Assembly (NCBI GenBank): GCA_034401135.1
Contig: JAWZSP010000004.1
Coordinates: 4,588,001 to 4,652,000, forward strand
Length of the DNA stretch: 64,000 nt
From: Volutella citrinella
Taxonomy: Eukaryota > Ascomycota > Sordariomycetes > Hypocreales > Nectriaceae
Reading direction: 5' to 3'
The notes under the pieces are model-generated. The model searched no databases. It had not been told where the DNA came from and worked only from the letters and a program-made list of their open reading frames with translations. How positions within the stretch are numbered: the first letter of the stretch is position 1; each line of letters starts with the position of its first letter. This document shows positions 54,562-64,000 of the stretch, piece after piece. A program made the position numbers and the translations under genes.

Positions 54562-57393
54562 GGTGGATAGGAAATAGCGTCAACGACGGAGCGATCGAAG
54601 ACAGACTAGGACAGCAACCCGCAAGTCATGGCGGTAGCAAGTTTTGGATCGAGGAAATACGGGTATGCGGGGTAGGTCGAAGCCGTGGAGCAAAAGCAGG
54701 TTGACAACGACGGCTGGGTAGGAGAGGCGAGAGTGAATCGAAATCGAGGGAGAAGATGTCGGTCCGTAGTGCGATGGGAAACGCAATGAGGAGGAGGACC
54801 AGCAGGTGGGTGTTTGTTGCGCGTAGATCGGAGTCGGTCGAGATGATCTGCAATCGACCGTTATACTTGCGTCGTATTAGGCGGCGTGTCGGGTGACGAG
54901 AGTGACGTCGGCGGGACAGGGAAACTCGAGGCTGAAGGTGCGTGAGGAATGCGGGCTCGCTAGCGGGGCACAGCGCAGGAACAGAGGCCGTTGAGGTAGA
55001 TTTCAGTGCGGGAATATAATCGGATAGGCATAGGACTGCACGAGAGAAGAAGTGAGACAGAGGCAGGGGGAGGCGCGGAGGTGCGTGGTCGCGATGCAAT
55101 TCGGCGGTGGATGGAAACGAGGGTGAAGTTTGGCTTGCGCCCATGACCTGGAAAGTGCAACGGCGGCGTCGTCTGCCTCCGGCTATGGGTGTCCTGGATC
55201 CCTTCTGGGTTAGCGGGCGCCCCCGCCATCACACTTGGCTGCATTGCGGGCATGCATGTCACTATGTGGGGGAAGGCGTCTCCCACCCAGGCGCAACCGC
55301 TGCGCCCAGGGAGGTCCTCGCCTAGCCGCCCAAATCCGCGCCCGCCTGTGCCAGCCTGCGGCAGGTGCGTCAGCGACCCCAGGCCACGTAGAACAGGGGC
55401 AGCCCTGTGAACGCTCTGCTTTGTTTGGGGGTCATCCTGCTGTAGTCAACTCGCCGCCTGCACACGCCAGCGGCGCTGACGGCGGGATGCGACCTCCTGG
55501 CTGTGCTCAGCGGCATCTGACCCCCCTTTAGGCCGCTCAGGTCTTGACTGCCACGGCCGCTTCGGGTAGCTACACCGCCAAAACGAACCAATCGCCGGGA
55601 ACTATGGGGCAGCCATCAAGGACGGCACGTGGTACACATCACTACAAATACGACATTGCGTAGTGGCGCGTCCACTTGCCGGAACACAATGAGCCGGCCA
55701 GCCGATTTGCTTGGTTTCGTCACTGGGAGAGAGCACTGCGTGCGAGCAGTTGTGTATCTGCTAGTACCTGTACTGCTGGGATCGTCTTCAGTGAATGACA
55801 TGTCGATTCGAGTCATGCCTAGTACTACCGGTGATGATCTATCGCCTGGTCTCTTGGCTACCCCTGCGCACTGCCTGGCCACCTGTCACTGCAGCTGCTT
55901 CCGTGGCTCTAATTACCGCCGCCGTTGTCGGATGGGACTCCATGCCCACTTTCACATGCCTACAATGGCCCCCAACTCAACTGACTGGGTAGAAAAAATA
56001 GCGAAACACCATCACCAACGGTAGCCCAGGCCTAGCGCCACACACGAACGGGAGGTAAGAAATTTTTATTTTTAAAGAAATAGAGGAAGTTTTCTTGCAT
56101 TAGCCTAAAAAAAAAATTCCCTCGCATTGCAACACCCGCCGCAGCCGCAGGGCTCGCGAGCAGGCACTCACTCCCAACACTGCCCTCCTCCCCAGGAAAT
56201 GGGGCCCGGCCCGATGCTGCGGCTCCACACACAAGAATCTGGGGAACGCGGAGCCGTGGGGGACTGGGGCGTGCTGCTGACCAGAGAATGCCCCGGCAGC
56301 CTCGGGCTTTGGGGACTGGCTCGCCTCTTTGTCTCAGCATGGCCTGATGACGTCCACTGGCCTTCCTACTTGGCACGCGTCAGATCATGGGGACCCATGG
56401 CCCCGTTCTCGATCGTCATCCGAGCCCCTTGCCAGCGCACCCACTGGGTGGCCTCTACGGAAACCTGCCGCTGAGGAGCCGAAAATATGGGGGGCAGGGC
56501 AAAGGGATTCCTTCACATGGGAAATATTTGCTTGGTTGTGGCTGGCTACGTGATCACCCCGCGGCGGGAATGGCCCTGGGTGGCAAATTCGTGGCTATGA
56601 CACACCACTATATTCGTCGTGGAGCTGAGCAGCCTTTGCGCGATGAGGAGTCTGCAACCAAGCTTCTTTCCGATTCCCTACGGACGGACGGGGCCTTGGT
56701 TGCAACACTTGGTAAGTAGGGCTGGCCGTATCACTTGAGATGGTGCTGCTGACAGCCCTGTCAATTGAACGTTGGTCAGACGCAAAAGTTCTAAGATTGT
56801 AGCGTATATGTTCAATTGAGAGCCTTAAATTTGGTTGACAGACGCCTGGGCCATTCTATCCACCTTCTGTGGGGTGCTGAGCGTGACCAAATGGCTGACA
56901 TCGCAGTGGATGTAACGGCTCAGGGCGAACCACGACCAGCTGGCATCTTCATCCAGTGCTTCATCCCGCCGTTCTCGATGCCGAATCAGGTGATGAAGCA
57001 CGTGTACCTGCTTCGCTCCCAGCGACCGAGTCCTCTGCATTCAAACTCTCCGACGACGCCACACAGGATTACGTGATGGTGACGCCTCGACTGAGGAGCA
57101 ATTGGCCCAGCATGCCTGTCGCTGCCGTTCCTGGGGCTCCCCGCACTTTCGTGCAAGCGGTAATGCGTAGCATACAACAGTCGACTTGTCATGGATGACG
57201 ATGGAGCGTCATCGGTGCGACTATTACGGTCAGCCGTTGTCCATGAAAAGAGGCCGCTGCCTGCATTCCTAGCCCTAAATCTGTTAACTGTTCATTGCAG
57301 TATTGCTTGCACACTTGCTCCTGTGTGCTCTGCTAATCCGACAGAAACCTGACCCGTGCCAAATTGTATTCCGACAGCAAAACTGCGTCAGAA
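54562..57393. other. 2.8-kb spacer, divergent promoters of lipase and rhodopsin
   Basis: No gene supported. 54600-55100 is purine-rich on the plus strand (C/T-rich toward the lipase, as in fungal leaders). An A/T-rich patch with A9-10 and T5 runs lies at 56050-56120. Several 70-130 codon frames are Pro/Cys/His-rich and domain-free. Confidence 0.45.
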
Positions 57394-58405
57394 ATGGAGA
57401 TGTTGGGAAAGCATCATGGCGGAGGTGTCGACCCTATCCCTACTGTGACTCGTACGTCTCGGGACCTACAACGCCGGCTGAAGCAAGTCTAGGTCGAGCT
57501 GCTGCTAACAGGTGAATAGCTACCCCTCCCGAGTTCCAGGTCGTTGGTAACGATGGCATTCGCCTCCTCTGGGTTCTCTTCGTGGCCATGACCCTCGCAT
57601 CAGCCCTGTTCGCCCTGCTGTCGTGGAACGTCCCTGTAGGGCGGCGCGTCTTCCATGTCATCACCACGCTCACTACTATCATTTCCGCTCTCGCGTACTT
57701 TGCCATGGCCTCGGGCGACGCCTCTGGCTTCAATTGCACCGGCAAGTCAGACCACCACCGTCACGTTCCCGACACGCACCACCATGTTTGTCGCCAAATC
57801 TTCTGGGTCCACTATGTCGACTGGGCTCTGACCAACTCTCTGCTTGTGGTCGAACTGTGCCTTCTTGCCGGAGTTTCGGGCGGCCACACGCTCATGGCTG
57901 TCGTGGCCAACGTCATCATGGTTCTCACTGGCCTGTTTTCTGCCTTTGGCCAAACCCACACCGCACAGAAATGGGGCTGGTACACAATCACCTGTGTCGC
58001 GTACATCTTCGTCATCTGGCATGTTGCAATCCATGGATTCCGCGGTGCTGCTACCAGGGGCAACAAAGTCAGCAAGCTCTTTGGGTCGCTGTCCGTATTC
58101 GCCCTGGTCCTGTTTGCCGCATATCTCATGTAAGTCACAAGCTTCAACTCACTCCTGAGTCACCAGCACTAATTAAACATCACAGCATCTGGGGTGTCGC
58201 TCCTGGTGCTAGGAGGGCAACTATTAACTCCGAACTCATCGGCTATGCCATCCTCGATGTTCTCGCCAAGCCCGTCTTCGGCCTCTGGCTGATCTTTGGC
58301 CAGCGCCAGGACCGAGATAATAATCTCGACCTGGGAGGATACTGGGCCCATGGGCCTGGTGCCGAGGGACGGATTAGGATTGGCGAGCACGGAGAAGAGG
58401 CGTAA
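57394..58405 (+). CDS. Fungal microbial-type rhodopsin with altered helix C, 295 aa
   Basis: Exons 57394-57451, 57520-58129 and 58186-58405, 295 aa. Seven hydrophobic segments and the retinylidene lysine K251 in AILDVLAKPVFG, with counter-ion D247 four residues before, place it in the light-binding opsin group rather than the Lys-less Hsp30/ORP group. Helix C reads VHYVDWALTNSLLVVEL: D120 matches the proton acceptor (bacteriorhodopsin D85), E131 the donor (D96). The usual Arg (R82) is His117, and the T-T-P turn is T-N-S. The B-C loop is His-rich (DHHRHVPDTHHHVCRQ). The N-terminus and the tail DLGGYWAHGPGAEGRIRIGE match Leptosphaeria-type rhodopsins. A plasma-membrane light-driven proton pump or photosensor is expected; the changes may alter cycle speed or pH dependence. 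Confidence 0.88.
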
Positions 58406-59162
58406 TGCCGTCGCTCTACTGAGCAATATGACGTTACACCACTCACGTTGTGTATCAATAGCACTGCATAGGCCATCATGCGGTGCGCCGAATACTTCTT
58501 GACGGGTAAACTAAGATTGAGACCGAGGTATCAGAGAAAAGGCTGCTGCAGTCGCGTATCATTGGCGGCATCCGATGCGGAGGGTACACCATTGTCTGCT
58601 GGCATAGCTTGGCAGCGAAAACCAAATAGTAGTAATTGAATCCTTGATTGCTTGAAAGAGACAGGTAACCGTGCCCACATATCGCCGATAAAAGCTTCCA
58701 AGCTTGGTTACGGGACTCAGAATGTGGTCCTGGGAATGGTTTCTGGCCGCGGATTTTTGGCTATTCATGCATGAACGGTTTCTCTGTGATTGGATCAAAT
58801 GCAGCCAATAACGTAGTAAAGCTGTTCCGCACATTTTCTGGTGGCCAGCACCTGGTCAGCCCGGTCAACCTGGTCAGCCTCATCCTGGTCAGCGATTTAC
58901 GCGCCGTTACCCCGCAAACTCAGCTCTCTTCATCCCCCCCCCGTTATCGTCCGCTATAGCCCAAGGAGGGCAAGCGGACTGTATATCGGTTCTATCTACT
59001 GCTTCGGCATGATGCTGACATGGTGTGGGTTCAACTACCAAGCACACAACGATAAACTCTCGGAGGGGATGCTTGGCTCCATCCATCACGATTGGGCATC
59101 TACCTGCCACTAGCTCCAAGCTCCGATCTCTTTAGCCGGGGACTCATTGGATAACTTTAATC
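58406..59162. other. Spacer between rhodopsin and NLR gene
   Basis: No gene. It includes three copies of CCTGGTCAGC at 58851, 58869 and 58884, about 300 bases before the next start codon. Confidence 0.45.
58851..58893. repeat. Three CCTGGTCAGC direct repeats
   Basis: Perfect 10-mer copies at 58851, 58869 and 58884 with spacers of 8 and 5 bases; a diverged GGTCAAC lies between the first two. Located in the promoter side of the NACHT-ankyrin gene; could be a factor-binding array or a small tandem duplication. Confidence 0.6.
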
Positions 59163-62100
59163 ATGGACTCTGCCAGCCATCCATCGATCTTCAACAACCA
59201 CGGCGGAGCTCAGTACAACGCTCACGGGAAACAACACATTGCCTTGGCTGGCAACCAGTTTTCAGATGCACGTATCCAAAATGTGAATATCAACCAGAAT
59301 TCTTGTAAGATATATCTTTCGTTACAAAAATGCAGGTCTTACTTCAATCCCAACTAACTGTCTAAGCCGAGGTTGACCACTATGTTCGAAAACGGGACAT
59401 TCTCCGGCCCCTCAAGATCATGTCCTACAAGGAACGGAAAAATAGGAACCCAGAGCGGATTGATGGTACATGCGAGTGGTTCGTCTCTCATCGCGATTTC
59501 CAGAACTGGCAGAACCATAAGTCGTCAAGTATGCTCTGGGTCTCTGCGGATCCAGGATGCGGAAAGTCAGTTCTGGTTAAGTACCTGGTTGACTCCATTC
59601 TGGCAAGCACACCTACAAGAACAACTTGCTTCTTCTTCTTCAAGGACGACTTTGAAGACCAGAGAAGTGCTACAAGTGCCATTTGTTGCATCCTCCACCA
59701 GCTCTTCACCCAAAAGAGCGAACTATTGTCCGCCAAGATCATGGATCAGTTCGAGGCCGATAAGGACAACCTTATGGGCTCCTTTATTGAGCTCTGGGAT
59801 GTATTCTTGGACGCCATGTCGCATGAGAATGCTGGAGAAGTTGTTTGCATTCTTGATGCGTTTGACGAGTGCGAGAATCGAAGCAGAGTCGAACTTGCCA
59901 AGGCTTTGTGCAAGCTGTACAAATCGAAACAAAGGTTCAAATTGAAGTTTCTTCTAACTAGTCGCCCATACGGAAAGATTCGACGAGACTTTCAGCCCTT
60001 GGATATACCTGGCTTGCCTGTTATTCACCTGAGCGGCGAGAGTGACACAGAAATGGTAAAGATATCTGCAGAGATCGACATCTTCATCAAGGCCAGGGTT
60101 CAAGACATTGGGGCCACATTGTATCTTTGCCAAAGCGACCAGGATCTTATCCTAGGGAAGCTGATGAGTGTGACGAACCGGACCTATCTATGGGTCCATC
60201 TGACACTTGACCTGCTCCAGTCTGACATCGACATCGACAGGGCTGGAATATCCTCATTGCTTTCCGAGGTACCACGAAACGTTGATGAACCTACCAAAGC
60301 ATTCTAGTAAAGAGTCGAGATGCTGGGGAGGCGAAAAAGCTGCTTCATCTTGTTACTGCAGCTACTCGAGCTCTGACGTTGCAGGAAATGAAAGTCGCCC
60401 TGGCGCTACGGGCCCATCATCAGTCCTACGCCGATCTTTCCCTGGAAGATGACAAGCGGTTTAAAGAGTACATGCGAGACTTGTGCGGTCTCTTTGTGAC
60501 AGTCATCGATAACAGGATCTATCTGCTTCATCAAACAGCAAAGGAGTTTTTGGTGTCGGAAAGCCAAACATCGCAGAAACGAAGGGAAGCCTGCCTTAGC
60601 TGGAAATATTCATTGACGCCGCAAGACTCCCACGGCACTCTTGCCCAGATATGCATGTGGAACCTTTTGTTATCGGAGTTTAGCAGATCCCCAGTCACAT
60701 CTGAGCGCGAGACAATGCAGCCGGCGAGCGGCCACATCTTTTTTGATTACTCGGCCCAGAATTGGGTAACGCATTTCCAGAAATCGTCTGCCAAATGGAG
60801 ACTTAGGACGGACTTGGTTTTGAAACTTTGCGACCCAGAGCAGATGCCTTGGCCTGCTTGGTTTAGTGTCTATTGGGCAGCTCGGGAACAAACACCAATG
60901 CCCATGCGATTCACCAAGCTGATGACTGTGTCCTACTTTGGACTCACGGACGCGTTACGACGCATTCTTCCTATGGACATTATTGATTTAAATGCGAGAG
61001 ACGGCACGTATCTACGGTCTGCATTGTCTTGGGCTGCCGAGAATGGATCCAATGAAGTTGTCAATCTCTTGATAAAAAATGGCGCCTCACCCTGGAGGAA
61101 TCTATGGTTGAGACAATCTATCTGGGAGATTGTGATTGACTCAGTGGATCAGGAAAACAGGACGCCACTGATCTATGCCGCACTGAATGGGAATCTGGAA
61201 GCTGTGAGCCAACTTCTCGCAACAGGACAGGCTGATGCCGATCATCAGGATAACATTGGTGGGACTGCCTTGTCTTATGCTAATATCGGTGGATACAAAG
61301 ACATGGTCCGGTTGCTAGTAAGGGAAGCGACTGGATCTGTTTCACTAACACCCAAGTTGCTCCTCGGCGCTGCTGAGAAGGGTCATGGTACAGTGGTCCA
61401 GCAGATAATCGATGCAAACATGGTCGATGTCAACGCCAAAGATGAATCGGGTCGGTCATCACTACATCTCGCCGTCATGAATGGACACGACTTTGTAGTC
61501 CAGAAGCTCCTAGATGCAAAGATGGTTTACATCGACGCAGTGAACAACCTGGGCCAGTCACCACTACATCTTGCCGCCATGAGTGGGCAAGAATCTATAG
61601 TTCAGAAGCTTCTTGATACCGGACGGCTCAGCGTCAACATCAGAGATAGAGAAGGCAAAACACCCCTCTGGCTAGCCGCCTGGAACGGGCATCTCGGCAT
61701 TTTCAAGAAGCTCCTGAGATCGAGATACATCAACGTCAATGCAAAAGACAATCAAGACCAAACCCTACTTTTGAAGGCATCCATCCACAGCAGAAACGCC
61801 ATTGCTGAACCAATCCTCGACACGGGCTATGCGATTATCAACACAGTGGATGCGGACGGACGAGGAGCCCTCTGGTGGGCCGCTGCGAACGGGAATCTTT
61901 CACTAGTGGAACGACTTTGCTGCCACGAGGATACGGTATTGGATTTGAACGTCCCAGATCATGACGGCCGCCCCCCGGTGTGGAAAGCTGTGGCGAACGG
62001 GCACGAGGCTGTTGTCACGTATCTACTTTCTATTCCCGATATTCATGTGGACTGTCGAGACAAAAATGGCCAAACACCAGTGTGGTATGCAGCGGCGAAC

Positions 62101-63897
62101 GGGCTCCGTGCCATAGTACAGACCTTGTCCGAGACAGGAAGCGCCGATATCAATGTTCGAGACATCCGGGGCCGAACGCCGCTTTGGCAAGCTATGGAAG
62201 ACGGCCACATGGATGTGGCCCTATATTTACTCCAGGTCCATGATTCGTTTGCCCGTTCAATGACCAGTGGCGGTTTATCCGGGCAGCGCACAGGAACCCG
62301 AGAGCACCATCGGGGGACCCTTGAACAGTTCTTTCGGGAATTTAAGCTTGATTGTGATGCCAAGGATGCAGGGGGTTGCACTACTCTTCTGTGGGCCACT
62401 AAAAAGGGCCTCGAAGTAGTCGTTCATCTGCTTCTGAAACATACAGCGTCTCATGTCAATGCCAGAGATTCGTGGGGTCGAACCTCTCTTTGGTGGGCGG
62501 CGGCATGGGGGCACAAGTCCATCATCAAGGAGTTGCTACTTGCGGAAAACATTGACGCTAACGTGAGAGACAATGATGGATGGACAGCACTTACCTGGGC
62601 ATGTTGGGAAGGACATGAAGATGTTGCTGAGCAGCTGCTTGGGTCTACCAAAGTCAACCCTGATCTCGAGGACTATAGTGGACGGAGCCCACTATGGATA
62701 GCAGTTTTCAAGCAGCATGGTGCTGTGTTGGAGCATATTCTCGCATCTAACAGGAGCGATCTCAACACGGTTGACCATGAGGGCCAAACGCTACTAATCT
62801 GGGCTATCAAGAAGAGTCGAGAGACAGCTGACTCGATTGTCGAAATTTATGGATTCAACCTTTTGGTTCAGCGGCTCATTAGCATGTATAGGGTCAACGT
62901 GGACGCACAGGACAGAGGTCATCGCACTGCCTTGTGGTGGGCAGCGGCGAGCGGCCAGAGAAAGATATTGCAGGATCTGATTAGAACAAGGCGCGCCAAC
63001 ATCAACATGCAAGATATGAACGGGCGTACGCCGCTGTTGGCAGCGGTTCGGAATGGCGAAGAAGATGTGGTGCAGGACCTCTTGGGAGCAGTCGACGCCA
63101 GTAGCATTGACCCGGACATCAGCGACGAGGTGGGCCAAACACCTTTAGCAGCAGCGGCATCGCAAGGATATGCAAATATCATCTCCAAACTTGTACAGAC
63201 TGGAAGGTTCGATATCAATGCGGTGGACATCAATGGGAGAACGCCTTTGCATTTGGCAGCAGCGGCAGGACACAGGCCAGCGGTCAAACAGCTATTCAAC
63301 TCGAGCGAGATTGATGTCAACGCGATGGACAGACATCAGAGAACCCCGCTGCATTTGGCAGCACGGGAAGGACACACGCCAGTTGCCAAACTGCTGCTTG
63401 AGTCAAGCGATATTTTGATCAACGCGATGGACATGGACCAGAGAACTGCGCTGTGTTTGGCAGTAATGGCGGGACATGTGTCAGCTGTCAAGCAGCTACT
63501 CAAGTCGACAGGGATTGACATCAACACAAAGGATTTCGATGGCGACACGCCATTATTCAAGGCCATAAAAGGGAAGAATGAGCCTATCATCGAACAGCTG
63601 CTCAAGAGGAGTGACCTGGACGTTGATGCTCAGGATGCCAATCGACGCGACGCATACTCCGAAGCCGTTGAGTGCGAGGCTAAACCCGCCACCAGAAGCC
63701 TACTCAGGACGATGTTATTCCAAGAAAAAGCAAAGAAAGCGCGGTCCAGCCATGCTGGTACCAGGGGGGAGAACCAAGCGGGTGACAATGAGTCTGAAGA
63801 AGAGGAAGACGACGAAGATGTGTTATGGATATCCGAAGCTGCACTTGCTAGAAGTGGTTGTACGCTATCACCGTTGGAGAAGTTAGCCATCGACTAA
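59163..63897 (+). CDS. NACHT-ankyrin NLR-type protein, 24 repeats, one-base frame break
   Basis: Exon 1 59163-59304, intron 59305-59366 (GTAAGA...TCTAAG), exon 2 onward. The N-terminus is Asn/Gln/Gly/His-rich (FNNHGGAQYNAHGKQHIALA), recalling short amyloid-type motifs of fungal NLRs. After it come EVDHYVRKRDILRPLKIM, NACHT Walker A ADPGCGKS (108-115), Walker B VVCILDAFDECE, LLTSRPYGK, and GH-x-x-A-like WVHLTLDLL. The first frame stops at 60305-60307. The NACHT-ankyrin link KSRDAGEAKKLLHLVTAATR continues in the next frame from about 60289 without any usable intron, so one base is missing near 60289-60291. The second frame runs to 63897 with 24 ankyrin-like units (about 60990-63690) and an acidic tail. 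It is a pseudogenised or mis-sequenced non-self receptor candidate. Confidence 0.85.
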
Positions 63898-64000
63898 TCT
63901 TGGCGTTTGCCTACTGATAAATAATACGGCCAGGACAATCCCCGACAAGAGCGGCAAAACTGGGTGTGCAGCAGGCCAGTGGCTGGGGTGCTTGAGACAT
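63898..64000. other. 3' flank at window edge
   Basis: 103 bases after the NLR stop. TAAATAATA at 63916 may serve as a polyadenylation element. No coding sequence seen. Confidence 0.4.

Noticed and set aside
56040..56120. A/T-rich patch with A9-10 and T5 runs as a transposon or SINE tail
   Set aside because: No terminal repeats, target duplications or pol III boxes recognised around it.

Overview
The window is nuclear DNA from a filamentous ascomycete. Genes are separated by long spacers and carry 50-135 nt GT-AG introns with CTRAC-like branch sites. It holds Zn2Cys6 regulators, an RTA1-family protein, a fungal rhodopsin, fungal NACHT (NLR-type) receptors and two intron-bearing tRNA genes. 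The protein families fit a Sordariomycete, probably Hypocreales; that placement is inference. Splice sites were assigned by eye from donor, branch and acceptor motifs plus reading-frame and family continuity.

Layout. 0.3-4.7 kb: two Zn2Cys6 regulators, the second needing a 3-nt microexon. 5.3-6.4 kb: RTA1-like membrane protein. 6.8-7.9 kb: NmrA/isoflavone-reductase-like gene whose intron donor looks mutated. 8.3-9.8 kb: COX10 (heme O synthase), convergent with a MYB/SANT-like gene (10.7-11.7 kb) that has a 16-bp minisatellite beyond its stop. 14.3-20.2 kb: a divergent pair, GH51 alpha-L-arabinofuranosidase (minus) and an MFS sugar transporter (plus), sharing a 1.9-kb intergenic region; together they suggest arabinose release and uptake. 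20.5-21.9 kb: alpha/beta hydrolase. 22.2-25.3 kb: NLR-type protein (N-terminal domain + NACHT) whose halves are joined by a 57-nt intron containing the only in-frame stop. 25.7-27.4 kb: GPI17/PIG-S. 28.2 kb: tRNA with an AGC anticodon. 28.4-29.1 kb: relics of a phosphorylase-type N-terminal domain and of an ankyrin repeat, head to head on opposite strands.

31.4-33.5 kb: FAT1-type very-long-chain acyl-CoA synthetase with a 7-nt first exon. 34.0-37.2 kb: a 1070-aa Kelch-BTB protein (Ral2-like). 40.8-41.9 kb: EgtD/EasF-type methyltransferase. 43.4-44.2 kb: 1-Cys peroxiredoxin. 46.1 kb: tRNA-Arg(UCG). 46.7-51 kb: lineage-specific unknowns, including an intact 244-aa gene and a decayed paralogue 1.6 kb away. 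52.1-54.6 kb: patatin-like lipase (Tgl4/5 type). 57.4-58.4 kb: microbial-type rhodopsin with an altered helix C. 59.2-63.9 kb: NACHT protein with 24 ankyrin-like repeats, broken by a one-base frame loss.

Housekeeping genes (COX10, GPI17, FAT1, peroxiredoxin, lipase, Kelch-BTB) look intact. The fast-evolving material is the NLR-type loci, the unknown gene pair and one reductase, which show stops, frameshifts, inversions or lost splice sites. I see no complete secondary-metabolite cluster, no transposon with ends, no CRISPR array and no rRNA.
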